From contig JAFVGA010000020.1 in NCBI GenBank assembly GCA_017475235.1, positions 1 through 64,000 on the forward strand: 64,000 bases of DNA, in the 5' to 3' direction. A model generated the notes under the pieces. That model saw only the letters and a program-made list of their open reading frames with translations. It was not told the origin of the DNA and ran no database searches. Position 1 is the stretch's first letter. Each line of letters opens with the position of its first letter. The stretch comes from Eubacterium sp. (GTDB taxonomy: Bacteria; Bacillota; Clostridia; Lachnospirales; Lachnospiraceae). The translations under genes were made by a program, and so were the position numbers. Shown here piece by piece: positions 25,765 through 35,201 of the stretch.

Positions 25765-26955
25765 CATTAATTTTTTTATTCCTTGTTTCAATCCATCAAC
25801 TGTCAATGGATACATATCAATCTGTTCTCTAATTAATCTTTCTGATTCCATCCAATACGAAGTGCTCGACAAATCTCCGTGGAACGATGGGTTTAACCAT
25901 ATGGAATTTGGGTATCTCTGCTTAAACCACTTAATCCACTCATTACCTGATAGTCCATTATTAGGTCCTGAGTAGTTTCCGTTTTTATCTAGGAATTCTT
26001 CTGGAGCCATTCCAGCGTCTCCCACTATGATTACTTTATAATCCTTGCCATAATTTTTGAATGCCCACGTTGTATCAATCCAATCTCCACTTATGCACTC
26101 TGGACTCTTATAGAGTTTTGCGTAAATACAATTGTGGAAATAGTAAGTCTTAACATCCTTAAAATGATTTGCCTTATCCACCGCCTGGAATAGTTCATTA
26201 CAAAGCGATGAGTATGGATACATCGATCCACCACTATCGAACAACAACATAAGCTTAACTGAGTTCTTTCTAGGCTGTTCAAACTCCAATTTCAAATATC
26301 CACCTTGATTACATGTGGAGTCAACCGTCTTATCTATATCAAGTTCTGTCTTTGGCAAATCCATCTTCCTGGAATACTGCTTGAGTTGTCTGAACGCAAC
26401 TTGGAATTGTCTCATAGTGAGTTTTTTATCTTGTCTAAAGTCTTTGTATCTTCTCTCGCCGAGTACGGCAAAGGCAGTTTTCATTCCAGCCTTATCTCCT
26501 AGCTGAATACCTCCAGCCACGTGACCATTTTTACCAAACTCAGAGCCACCACCAGTTCCAATCCAATAGTTTCCTCCATTGTGCTCTGTGTGCTGCTCAC
26601 CAATACGCTCTCTAAACATGCGGTGCACTTCTTTGGCCTCGCGTTTAGTACGCATATCGCGATACATTTCTGGATTTGTCATCTTTGCGTCTTTTTCGTC
26701 GTTGTGAAGCCATTTGTTTATCTCATCTAGGTTTATCTTGTTTTCTTTTATGTTTTTAAAATACTCTAAAAATGCGCTGTCTAGTTTGTCGTAGTCGGCT
26801 TCAGATTTAATTAGAACTGCGCGACAAAGATAATAAAAGTCAGTAAAATTAGAATGCGCAAGATCTTGGTCTAGCGCATCCATAAGACTCAACCACTCAG
26901 TAGTTGAGACATTTATTCCATTATCTTTTAATGTGTAGAAAAAACCTGAAAACAT
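25750..26955 (-). CDS. CoxE-like VWA-domain protein
   Basis: The 401-residue cytosolic protein has a C-terminal von Willebrand A domain with a MIDAS-like start LLFDSGGSMYPY. The third motif position is Gly instead of Ser, as in several CoxE-type proteins. The N-terminal half is helical and charged. Its ATG follows the MoxR stop with no gap. MoxR AAA+ ATPases with VWA partners act as chaperone pairs that insert metals or remodel enzymes. The client here is not shown by the neighbourhood. Confidence 0.85.
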   Translation of the reverse strand: MFSGFFYTLKDNGINVSTTEWLSLMDALDQDLAHSNFTDFYYLCRAVLIKSEADYDKLDSAFLEYFKNIKENKINLDEINKWLHNDEKDAKMTNPEMYRDMRTKREAKEVHRMFRERIGEQHTEHNGGNYWIGTGGGSEFGKNGHVAGGIQLGDKAGMKTAFAVLGERRYKDFRQDKKLTMRQFQVAFRQLKQYSRKMDLPKTELDIDKTVDSTCNQGGYLKLEFEQPRKNSVKLMLLFDSGGSMYPYSSLCNELFQAVDKANHFKDVKTYYFHNCIYAKLYKSPECISGDWIDTTWAFKNYGKDYKVIIVGDAGMAPEEFLDKNGNYSGPNNGLSGNEWIKWFKQRYPNSIWLNPSFHGDLSSTSYWMESERLIREQIDMYPLTVDGLKQGIKKLMGDKK

Positions 26956-27771
26956 TTATTCATTCATTTCCTTAACAAGTTCTTGATCTTCGTCCTTTTT
27001 GATAAGCACGCCTAGAAATGGAAGTTCCTCCTGAATCTTGTCAGGGTCACATCCGCCCACCATAAGCGCTCTAAGCCAGTCGATAAGTTCAGATGTACTT
27101 GGTTTCTTTCGAACATCTCTAATTCCACGAATCCAGTAAAAAGTCTCCATTGCTTTTTCAAGCAAGTGTTCTTCTAAGTTCTCAAAGTGTGAGTGAACAA
27201 TCTGACTCATCATATCTTTGTCAGGAAATTCGATGTAGAAGAAAATACATCTTCTTAAGAATGCATCTGGAAGTTCCTTCTCTGCATTTGATGTAATGAT
27301 AACTATAGGTCTCTGCTTAGCCTTGACAGTTTCCTTTGTCTCGTGAATATAAAATTCCATCTGATCTAATTCCCAAAGCAAATCGTTTGGAAATTCAAGA
27401 TCAGCTTTATCAATCTCGTCAATCAAAAGTACAACCTGCTCGTCTTGTTTGAAAGCTTCGCCCAGTTTTCCAAGTTTAATGTAGTGACCAATATCATCTA
27501 CATTCTCGCCACCAAACTGACTGTCGTATAATCTTTGAACAGTATCGTAAACATACAAACCATCTTGAGCTTTGGTTGTCGATTTGATGTTCCAAATGTA
27601 TAAATCTTTGCCTAGTGCCTTTGCCACAGCATCAGCTAACATAGTTTTGCCAGTACCTGGCTCACCCTTGATTAGAAGTGGCTTTTCAAGATGCATTGCC
27701 ACGTCTACTGCTGCCATTAATTCGTCGCTCGCAATATATGTATCAGTTCCTGTAAACTTTGTTTTTCCCAT
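26956..27771 (-). CDS. MoxR-family AAA+ ATPase
   Basis: The 271 residues include Walker A GEPGTGKTMLA, Walker B LLIDEIDKAD, a sensor region ITSNAEKELPDAFLRRC and arginine-finger residues, typical for AAA_5/MoxR. The start at 27771 has GGAGG 8 nt upstream; an upstream in-frame ATG only translates the ribosome-site region. An extended -10 promoter is at 27800-27808. It is directly coupled to the VWA gene downstream. Confidence 0.92.
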   Translation of the reverse strand: MGKTKFTGTDTYIASDELMAAVDVAMHLEKPLLIKGEPGTGKTMLADAVAKALGKDLYIWNIKSTTKAQDGLYVYDTVQRLYDSQFGGENVDDIGHYIKLGKLGEAFKQDEQVVLLIDEIDKADLEFPNDLLWELDQMEFYIHETKETVKAKQRPIVIITSNAEKELPDAFLRRCIFFYIEFPDKDMMSQIVHSHFENLEEHLLEKAMETFYWIRGIRDVRKKPSTSELIDWLRALMVGGCDPDKIQEELPFLGVLIKKDEDQELVKEMNE

Positions 27772-27799
27772 ATTAATCCTCCGTACATTCACTGATAGT

Positions 27800-27808
27800 A
27801 TTATAACA
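27800..27808 (-). promoter_or_regulatory. Extended -10 promoter for moxR-VWA
   Basis: TGT-TATAAT on the minus strand, about 29 nt before the ATG, leaving room for the GGAGG site. Confidence 0.55.
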
Positions 27809-27811
27809 TAT

Positions 27812-27843
27812 AAAAACCCTCAGACATAACGTCTGAGGGTCTT
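27812..27843 (-). terminator. Intrinsic terminator after the first large surface protein
   Basis: ACCCTCAGAC/GTCTGAGGGT with a 5-nt loop, then TTTTTA on the minus strand. Confidence 0.8.
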
Positions 27844-27915
27844 TATTGTAAGAATTATTTCGAATTCGTAAAGCGTGATGCTTTACCAACAAATATAATC
27901 CTTATAATCATTTAA

Positions 27916-30900
27916 TTATTTCTTTTTAGACTTCTTAACGCCACTCCATGCGCCGTATCCAGCTACGTTCCAAGCTCTAGCTCTAACATATACAGTCTTC
28001 TTGCCCTTAAGCTTCTTAGACTTGATAGTTACTGTAAGCTTAGTTACTGTCTTCTTAACAAGCGCTTTCTTGTTCTTCTTAGCGTTCTTCTTAGTCTTGT
28101 AAACTGCTACCTGATACTTAGTAGCGCCAGCTACCTTCTTAAGTGTTACCTTAATCTTCTTAGCTGATTTTTTCTTCTTAACAGCTTTCTTAACTGTAGC
28201 TTTACCTGGCTTAGCAACTACAGGAGCCTTTGAAGTAACAGGAGTTACTGTTGGCTTCTGAGTAGGAGCCTGTGTTGGAGCCTCTGTTGGTTTATCGATA
28301 ACAAAATTTGTTACCTTTCCAGTTGAAACGAATGCGCCTAGTACAGCCTTAACAGCAACCTTGTGTGGTCCGCTTGATAAATTGCTAACAGTGTATTCTC
28401 TTACATTGTTTGCAACCTGAGCTACTTCTTTTTCATCTACATATACCTTGAAAGCACCAATCTGATCGATAGTACCATAATATGTGTTTGGAGTCTGCTC
28501 CCAAGTAACCTTTGCACTTGATCCAGATACAGCAACATTAAGTTCTGTTATTTCTACTGGGCTAACAATAGGTTCATCATTAAATTTAATATCTGAAATC
28601 TTGAACTTGCTTCCTGCCTTTACAGAGTCAAAATCAAATATAACATCTTCTGAAGCAGTCTTGTCATAATTTGCCTTTAATGATGGAATAACATATGTAT
28701 GAGTTCCTTTATAAATATCTAAATCATAGTTTTGATCATTGATATTTACTCTTGTTACAAATTTACCATCTGCACTGTCTGGGTTTTTACCATAGTTATC
28801 TTCTGAACTGTAGATTGTAATAGCAACTGAGTAATTCTTTCCAGCCTCACATTTTTTAGAACCATCAGTTAAAGTAGCTAACATACCTTGTGCTGGATTT
28901 AGCCAACCAGAAACACCAAAGCAGTAGATTTCTGTATCGCCCATGCTTCCATCGCCAGTTTCATTAGCATATAGCATTTCGCCATATGTTCTTGTACTGT
29001 GGTTATTCAAAGAGTAAAGAACCCATGGTCCTGTTGATACAGGTTCTCCACTATTCATGTGGATATACTCAGGTTCACCCTCTTTATGAGTAAACTCAAT
29101 ACTCTTAACTTTAAGTGTAGAGCCCTTTGTCATCATATCCATGATGATTCTTAAATCGTGTGAATTCTCTTTATATACAAATTCATCAAGATTTACAACA
29201 GTTTCCTGTTTATTACCATTTAGTTTAACTATCTTAGAATGATCTAAATCAGCACCATCCATACTAATAGCAATTTCATTCTTAGTGCCTTTAGATAGAG
29301 CTGTTGGATCTGTAACTTCATCTTCAAATACAATCTTACCAGTGTATGTCCATCCTTTGTGTAAACCATACTTTTGATCCACATCAATAAAATCAATAAC
29401 GTTAGCTGGATCGTTTTCTACATACCATCCTGATGTACTTCTGTTAAGAACTGTTACATCGCTAAAGTCAGATGTTTGATTAGTATCAAATTTGTAAGAT
29501 GCCTTACCCCATGAACCAGTTGTTCCCTTATCGTCAAATCTAGCGTACAACTGCATATTTGTTGATCCTAGTGTTTTGAACTTATCATTACGAACAGGTG
29601 TCCATTCAAAATCTGTAACAGGAATAAATTCGATATCCTTGATACGTAGAATAGTTCCTTTTTCTAGACAATCCATATTTAGAACAACTGCTGTAGGATC
29701 GTTTTCAGATTGCTCACCTTCAAATACAAAAGTATCTGTTTCAGCAGTCTTGTATGTATCAAATGTGTCTGAATCCTCACACTTCTCTAGTGGAATAGTA
29801 AGTGGTTGCGCATCAACACTTAGCATTAATTCTTTCATACGATTCTTAGAATCTCTGATTGTAGCCTTATTTGAATAATAAGTTACTTTTGCTTTATATG
29901 CCTGTCCTACTTCCAATTTATTAGGATCAGTATTTATATAATCGTGAATTGTAGCTAATGTAGCCCATGCGTTATACCATCCTGAAGCTGAACGAACTTT
30001 AATAAGTGTATCTTCTAGTTTCTCTGGTTCTCCAGCAACTCCAGGTGCTTTTGCGTATGAAAGTTTACCCCACTGACCATTATCATCGCCTATACCTGTA
30101 GCAAATCTAGCAAACAATTCATATCTGCCGAAATCCTGTGGAGTTTCATTTGGCAATGGTGTCCAGTCAATTGTTGAATTTCTAGTAAACTCAAAAGATT
30201 CTAAAACAATCTCTGTTCCTGCCTCTAATCCATCTAAATCAATATCGATGTCTGGATTTTCTCCTGAATACTCAAATTCAGTAATTGGTATTTCATTAAG
30301 TTCTGTAGTAGATGTTAGTGGAGCTTCATACATTGTTCCATCAACTACTACCATAAGTGTTTTTGGTCTTCCTTTTCTGTCTGTATCAGTTAACTGATTA
30401 GTTCTAACTTTTAAAACTCCAGTATATGGTTCACCTTCTACCAAACCATAGTCTGCACAGTAATTCTTTAATCTAATACTTGCTGACCAAGAACTTCTGC
30501 CTTCGCCAGTTTTTGAGTAATCTGTCCATCCTGGGTTTTTAACCTTAACGGCATAATCACTAATCTTACCTGTTTCAGTCTCAACAATTTTCTTAGTTTT
30601 TAGCTGTCCATAGTGACCCAAATCAGGATTACGCATAGCAAGAAGTGAAAGTGCTCCCACATTTGTATATTCTGTTGCTCCTGCTGGATCCTGGTTAGGT
30701 ACTGGAACCCAACCATTATTATCAACTACAAAATCAACACTTTTAATTGTGATATCTGTTCCAGTGTTTAGTCCTGCTAGATAAATGTAAACATCATCTG
30801 CATCCTTCATATTTGCACCTTCACCATATGTTTTCATAAGTGCATCATAATCAAAAGTCTCATCAGTTGTAATTTCTACATTCTGACCAGGGTTTTTAAC

Positions 30901-31368
30901 TTTCAATTTAAATTCTGTTCCCTGAATATTAACTATAAGTACATTTTTACCGTTTCTGTAGTTAGAACCTGCATCAGGATCTAGCCACTCGCCTTCACCA
31001 TTATAATTAATATCTGCAGTAATTTTAATTTTGTAAGTCTCATCAGGTGTCAATGCTTTACTTGATAGATATTTTGCAAGTCTAGCATACATACCATAAC
31101 TTACTGTGTTGTAATTACCGAATGGTGAATTATCAATGTACATTTTTGTCTGACCTAACTGGCTTCCACTTGACTCGTAAGACATTTTAGCATTACCAGC
31201 CCAAGCCTCGTTAGCTGCAAATAGTCCCCATGCTCCGACTTTTGTTTCTGTAGCACTAGGTACTGGTGTTCCAGAAGCACTTACTTTAGATGGTGTAAAT
31301 GCCAATCCTGTGAATACCATAGTGATAGCACACAAAATCGAAACAACTCTTCTTAAAAGTTTTTCCAT
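27916..31368 (-). CDS. Large secreted five-repeat surface protein with lysine-rich C-terminal domain (paralogue 1)
   Basis: 1150 residues. A signal peptide is followed by five repeats of about 160-175 residues (about 42-217, 236-397, 413-583, 600-762, 776-930). Each goes from a W/L-x-L-x-A start through an SGW centre and G-x-Y to a terminal L-x-x-GT-x-x-x-IK-x-I-x-F strand pair. This resembles carbohydrate-binding beta-sandwich modules of the CBM4/9 kind, which is my inference. An FN3-like domain (about 936-1024), a PTQAPTQKPT linker and a Lys-rich FN3-like domain (1053-1150) follow. There is no sortase motif or catalytic motif. The next gene upstream is its paralogue. Confidence 0.72.
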   Translation of the reverse strand: MEKLLRRVVSILCAITMVFTGLAFTPSKVSASGTPVPSATETKVGAWGLFAANEAWAGNAKMSYESSGSQLGQTKMYIDNSPFGNYNTVSYGMYARLAKYLSSKALTPDETYKIKITADINYNGEGEWLDPDAGSNYRNGKNVLIVNIQGTEFKLKVKNPGQNVEITTDETFDYDALMKTYGEGANMKDADDVYIYLAGLNTGTDITIKSVDFVVDNNGWVPVPNQDPAGATEYTNVGALSLLAMRNPDLGHYGQLKTKKIVETETGKISDYAVKVKNPGWTDYSKTGEGRSSWSASIRLKNYCADYGLVEGEPYTGVLKVRTNQLTDTDRKGRPKTLMVVVDGTMYEAPLTSTTELNEIPITEFEYSGENPDIDIDLDGLEAGTEIVLESFEFTRNSTIDWTPLPNETPQDFGRYELFARFATGIGDDNGQWGKLSYAKAPGVAGEPEKLEDTLIKVRSASGWYNAWATLATIHDYINTDPNKLEVGQAYKAKVTYYSNKATIRDSKNRMKELMLSVDAQPLTIPLEKCEDSDTFDTYKTAETDTFVFEGEQSENDPTAVVLNMDCLEKGTILRIKDIEFIPVTDFEWTPVRNDKFKTLGSTNMQLYARFDDKGTTGSWGKASYKFDTNQTSDFSDVTVLNRSTSGWYVENDPANVIDFIDVDQKYGLHKGWTYTGKIVFEDEVTDPTALSKGTKNEIAISMDGADLDHSKIVKLNGNKQETVVNLDEFVYKENSHDLRIIMDMMTKGSTLKVKSIEFTHKEGEPEYIHMNSGEPVSTGPWVLYSLNNHSTRTYGEMLYANETGDGSMGDTEIYCFGVSGWLNPAQGMLATLTDGSKKCEAGKNYSVAITIYSSEDNYGKNPDSADGKFVTRVNINDQNYDLDIYKGTHTYVIPSLKANYDKTASEDVIFDFDSVKAGSKFKISDIKFNDEPIVSPVEITELNVAVSGSSAKVTWEQTPNTYYGTIDQIGAFKVYVDEKEVAQVANNVREYTVSNLSSGPHKVAVKAVLGAFVSTGKVTNFVIDKPTEAPTQAPTQKPTVTPVTSKAPVVAKPGKATVKKAVKKKKSAKKIKVTLKKVAGATKYQVAVYKTKKNAKKNKKALVKKTVTKLTVTIKSKKLKGKKTVYVRARAWNVAGYGAWSGVKKSKKK

Positions 31369-31441
31369 TAGTTTTCTCCTCCTATTTCTTCGAAATAACT
31401 TTACATATTAGGCGCATTTTCGCCAATGCACCAGTATCATT

Positions 31442-31469
31442 ATTATAACAGTATTTCATTTTTTATCAA
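31442..31469 (-). promoter_or_regulatory. Promoter for surface protein paralogue 1
   Basis: TTGATA (31469-31464), 16 bp, TGT-TATAAT (-10 at 31447-31442). A leader of about 65 nt ends in AGGAGG. Confidence 0.7.
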
Positions 31470-31500
31470 GCAAAATGTGGTAAAAAATAAAGGAATTACT

Positions 31501-31536
31501 AAAAAAAAGGAACTAGTTTGATCTAGTTCCTTTTTT
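31501..31536 (-). terminator. Intrinsic terminator after surface protein paralogue 2
   Basis: AAAGGAACTAG/CTAGTTCCTTT with a 6-nt loop and a run of eight A/T at each side. Confidence 0.85.
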
Positions 31537-31543
31537 GATTATA

Positions 31544-34500
31544 TTATTTAATTTTTGCTTTTTTTATAGGGCTCCATTTGCCGAAGACTTTAACTTTGTC
31601 AGCATCTAAAACGTACGCTCTAGCTCTCACATATAGTTTCTTTTTCTTCTTAAGCTTCTTAGATTTTATTACTATTTTCTTCTTATACTTAACGAATTTT
31701 TTAACTAGAGCTTTTTTGTTCTTCTTTGCTTTCTTCTTCGATTTATAAACAGCAATCTGATATCCCTTGGCTCCTTTAACCTTCTTTAGTTTTAGTTTAA
31801 GTTTCTTGGCCGATTTCTTCTTTTTGTAAATCTTCTTAATCTTTGTCTTGCCAGGAATTACCACATTAGTAGTTGTATCATTTTTAGAAGATGTAACTGC
31901 TGTGGATGTATCAGTTCCTGTTGGACCTTCTGATGTTGGATCAACCGAAGAAGGATTCTCTGTCGTAGGATTAACTGTAGTTGGCCCCTGAGTAGGGTCT
32001 GTAGTTTCTTCTATAACAATACTCTTAACAGAGAATTTTGTTCCTTGAAGCAATTGATCTAACTGGAACGAAATATCTTTATCCTTTGACGAATCATATT
32101 CAAATACTCTCTGCAATGTTGTAGTTGCACCAGGAGTATCAGGGATATCAAAGTCCATGTTCTGCTCATTAACAATTACTCTTAATTGCTTATTGTATGG
32201 AACATCTCTTTTGACAACCGATGATTCATCTATTGCCACATTAATTGTAATTTTATAATTTTGTCCATTTTTTAGATTATTTAAGTAATCAGTCAAATGA
32301 GCAAATGTTGCATTTGCAATAAATGCTCCTGAAACGCTCTTTACATATAGTTTTAAGCTAGACAAATCTGATGGATTTCCATCGATAGAATACTTTAGAG
32401 CTCCATACTGTCCAGAAGATGGATTTGTAATAGCATACAATGTCCATGGTGTTCCCTCCGGTGAAACAGCCTCTCCATTTGGTATGTCTTCTCCCGGTTC
32501 AGTCAATGGGGCAAATACTATCTTTGATATATTAATAACTGATTTATCTTCCAATTCGTCAAAGTAGAATTCAACATCCTGGGCATTTTCATCACTATAA
32601 ACAAGTGCATTTCCAGTTAATTGTCTTAGATCATATGTGTTATTTCCCTTTTTAACATCAAATGAAAATCTTGTTCCGTTAATATTAACCCACATCTTTC
32701 CGTAATTTGAAACTGAATCTCCCAAACCACCTGCAGTCATTGTAATGGTTGGAGCATATGGGTCTCCATTATCCAAAGCATTTCCTTTTGTATCTTTTGC
32801 TGTAGCTAAATAATCATTCAACCATGCCATACTTGCTTCAAGAGTGTAGTCCTTAGAAGTTCTTCTTGTTTTAAAATCATAAGCTGACAATCCACTTCCA
32901 CTAGCATTAGGTCTATATGCTAATTTACTCCATCTTGTAGCACTCCACTCTGCCAATGTTGTCCACATACCCACCGATGTCTGTCTCTTGTTTGGAACAT
33001 TTGTCCATCCTTTATTGTCGTAATTATCAAACTGAATATCTTTTATAGTTAGTTCTGTTCCTTGTACTAAACCATCTAACTCGAACATAATTTGTTCGTG
33101 GCGATTTGTTCCTTCACCTAATACATATCCATCGCTGTGAATATTTAGAGTATTATCGCCCTGTGTTAAATCAAACTTGAATGTTTCATTTCCTACTAGA
33201 ACTACCAGTTTGTCTAATGCCTCTGGATCGTTCTTTGGTTCAGTGGCCTTCGACGAATTCAATGTAATTGTAAGATCATACGGATCTCCTTCATCCAAGA
33301 AGTCTGCACAATAGTTTTCTAGTCTAACAAAACTAGACCACGCTAGCCAACCTGAAACTGAAGCAGCCTTAATATCATAGTCTGCGTATGTCTCTGGATT
33401 TTCTTTATTTGCTTTATACTGTACTACACCCCAGTTACCTGAACCTGCAAAATTTCCAAACATATTCCAAGGACCTACTGTAAAGTCTGGATCTGCGTTT
33501 GGCACAGTAGTCCAGTCACCTGTAGGTGTGAATGTAACATCTGAAACGCTAACTATTGAACCTGCAGTTAACTCATCAAATAAGAATTTGATGCTACTTG
33601 CTCCCTCTTCACTGCCGCTATACATAAACTCAGGTATAGTTAGTGTGTTCGCTCCTGCCTGCAAAGTAAATGGATACTCTTTTCCATCTACATATACAAA
33701 TAGATGACAGTCCTGAGCAGTAGCTTTATCTGTATTAAATGTAATTGAGCCTGTGTAGTATGTGAATGGTACTAATCCTGCTGTCGTTGCATAATCTGGA
33801 AGTTGTGCAGAAATCCACCACCATCTATCTTTTGAATCCACAGGTTGGTTTCTCTTTTCCACATCAGGATAATCCGCAGGATATTTTTCCTGCTCGCCTA
33901 CTGTACTAACAAGTCTCATGCTAGTATCAGATATATCTGTTGGGTTATCCCCTACTTTATATTGGATGATACCGTATGAACCAGCATCTGGATCATCATT
34001 ATAGTTTGCTCTCACTGACCAAGGTGTATCTGGAATGCTTACATCTTGATTTGATGGAGCTGTAGTCCAAGAATTATCACCTGTCAAAGTGAATTCTGTA
34101 ATCTCAAGAATTCCCTTTCTCATTTCCCATTTATGTGTATCACTTAACCATCCATAGTTAATGCAGAACTTAAAGTCTGCTCCTGGTGCCATACAAATCA
34201 CACCATCTATTTCCTGTTCTAAAACATCTTCCTCAGGATGAAGTTTACTATGTTTAAAATCCCACTCAGTTAATTCAAGGTTCTTTATTCCACCACTTGT
34301 TTCAACCATCATCTTTGGATTATTAGTGGCCGTTGGTGGTGTGTATTCCAACTTAACATGAATATTGTAGTATGTTCCTGCTGTTGGTTTTTCTAATCCA
34401 GAACCATTGTCCACACATGCTACGTCTTTTAAATCTATTGTCTTAAAGAATGCGGCTTCACCTTGGGTTACAGTATTCCACTTAAATCCCTCTAGTTTAA

Positions 34501-34723
34501 ATGCATTCGCATACTTTATCTGTGTATCTCCACCTGTACAACCTGTCCATAGAGATGTCTCTCCCTCTGGCACCTCCAAAAGAGGATGTGGTTCAGGCCA
34601 AGTGTTGTCCATGTCGTACCAAACATCATCAGCACTAACTGTTTGTGGCACGAAAGCAAGGCCTGTAAATAATAAGGCCACTGCACAAACAATAGATATA
34701 GTTTTCTTCATTAATCGTTTCAT
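31544..34723 (-). CDS. Large secreted five-repeat surface protein with lysine-rich C-terminal domain (paralogue 2)
   Basis: 1059 residues from the ATG at 34723, which has GGGAG upstream; an earlier in-frame Met lies before a non-signal stretch. Signal peptide 1-31. Five repeats lie at about 50-215, 232-400, 415-568, 584-740 and 757-906, with the same order of signature strands as in paralogue 1, the first being the most diverged. A Thr/Pro/Ser linker (907-955) leads to the Lys-rich domain (957-1059) with about 45 lysines. Glycan binding is inferred from the beta-sandwich pattern and a GH16 glucanase gene 3.4 kb away. It is its own transcription unit. Confidence 0.72.
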   Translation of the reverse strand: MKRLMKKTISIVCAVALLFTGLAFVPQTVSADDVWYDMDNTWPEPHPLLEVPEGETSLWTGCTGGDTQIKYANAFKLEGFKWNTVTQGEAAFFKTIDLKDVACVDNGSGLEKPTAGTYYNIHVKLEYTPPTATNNPKMMVETSGGIKNLELTEWDFKHSKLHPEEDVLEQEIDGVICMAPGADFKFCINYGWLSDTHKWEMRKGILEITEFTLTGDNSWTTAPSNQDVSIPDTPWSVRANYNDDPDAGSYGIIQYKVGDNPTDISDTSMRLVSTVGEQEKYPADYPDVEKRNQPVDSKDRWWWISAQLPDYATTAGLVPFTYYTGSITFNTDKATAQDCHLFVYVDGKEYPFTLQAGANTLTIPEFMYSGSEEGASSIKFLFDELTAGSIVSVSDVTFTPTGDWTTVPNADPDFTVGPWNMFGNFAGSGNWGVVQYKANKENPETYADYDIKAASVSGWLAWSSFVRLENYCADFLDEGDPYDLTITLNSSKATEPKNDPEALDKLVVLVGNETFKFDLTQGDNTLNIHSDGYVLGEGTNRHEQIMFELDGLVQGTELTIKDIQFDNYDNKGWTNVPNKRQTSVGMWTTLAEWSATRWSKLAYRPNASGSGLSAYDFKTRRTSKDYTLEASMAWLNDYLATAKDTKGNALDNGDPYAPTITMTAGGLGDSVSNYGKMWVNINGTRFSFDVKKGNNTYDLRQLTGNALVYSDENAQDVEFYFDELEDKSVINISKIVFAPLTEPGEDIPNGEAVSPEGTPWTLYAITNPSSGQYGALKYSIDGNPSDLSSLKLYVKSVSGAFIANATFAHLTDYLNNLKNGQNYKITINVAIDESSVVKRDVPYNKQLRVIVNEQNMDFDIPDTPGATTTLQRVFEYDSSKDKDISFQLDQLLQGTKFSVKSIVIEETTDPTQGPTTVNPTTENPSSVDPTSEGPTGTDTSTAVTSSKNDTTTNVVIPGKTKIKKIYKKKKSAKKLKLKLKKVKGAKGYQIAVYKSKKKAKKNKKALVKKFVKYKKKIVIKSKKLKKKKKLYVRARAYVLDADKVKVFGKWSPIKKAKIK

Positions 34724-34782
34724 AGTATTCTCCCTCATTTTCCGTACTCTACTAATAGGCTTAAAAAAGCCTAGACACAATC

Positions 34783-34811
34783 ATTATAGGTGTTTTATTT
34801 GTAAATATCAA
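34783..34811 (-). promoter_or_regulatory. Promoter for surface protein paralogue 2
   Basis: TTGATA (34811-34806), 17 bp, TATAAT (34788-34783). A small hairpin TAGGCTT/AAGCCTA (34756-34773) lies in the leader. Confidence 0.75.
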
Positions 34812-34879
34812 TAGAAAACAAAACCCCTATTTAAAAATATACACCTTGTAGTTTTATACTAGCACAACATAAGTTTTTC

Positions 34880-34917
34880 GCAAAAAGAACGCACTACTTT
34901 ATCTCACAAAGTAGTGC
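34880..34917 (-). terminator. Likely terminator of the feo operon
   Basis: GCACTACTTT/AAAGTAGTGC with a 7-nt loop, then GTTCTTTTT on the minus strand. The gene-free stretch from the surface-protein start to 35013 also holds the hairpin at 34962 and otherwise nothing I recognise. Confidence 0.6.
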
Positions 34918-34961
34918 ATTGCTGATGCAATAGATGCGCATTGCTCATGTCCTTTCAGTGT

Positions 34962-34988
34962 AAGAGACAGGTGTAGCACCTGTCTCTT
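34962..34988. repeat. Perfect 12-bp inverted repeat between feo operon and its terminator
   Basis: AAGAGACAGGTG-TAG-CACCTGTCTCTT. It has no T tract, so it is not a classical terminator. It may protect the 3' end of the feo mRNA. Confidence 0.5.
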
Positions 34989-35013
34989 GATGTATTATTT
35001 AAGATGTAAGAGT

Positions 35014-35160
35014 CTAGTGGCATCCTTTGCATTTGGCGCAGTCGCAACCGCACTGCAAAGACTTGCCAGCTTTTTTACTTTTTATCATGCTCCTTATAAC
35101 TAGAGCAACGATACCTACCACTATCGCTAATACAATAGCTGTTCCAATAATTCCATTCAT
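35014..35160 (-). CDS. FeoB-associated Cys-rich membrane protein
   Basis: A 48-residue gene 41 bp downstream of feoB. It has one N-terminal membrane helix (about 3-22), a Lys-rich spacer, and the Cys cluster CGCDCAKCKGCH at the end. This is the pattern of the small FeoB_associated family (PF12669), found beside feoB in clostridia. The ribosome site AAAGGAG is 7 nt before the ATG. The cysteines could bind iron or take part in FeoB gating; the function is unproven. Confidence 0.85.
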   Translation of the reverse strand: MNGIIGTAIVLAIVVGIVALVIRSMIKSKKAGKSLQCGCDCAKCKGCH

Positions 35161-35201
35161 ATCTATGCTCCTTTCATATCGTGTTTCTTCTATATAAATA
35201 G

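Noticed and set aside
34918-34960. Short ORF MSNAHLLHQQC between the feo hairpins as a leader peptide
   Set aside because: The ribosome site is too close to the ATG, nothing downstream needs a leader, and it runs into the terminator.
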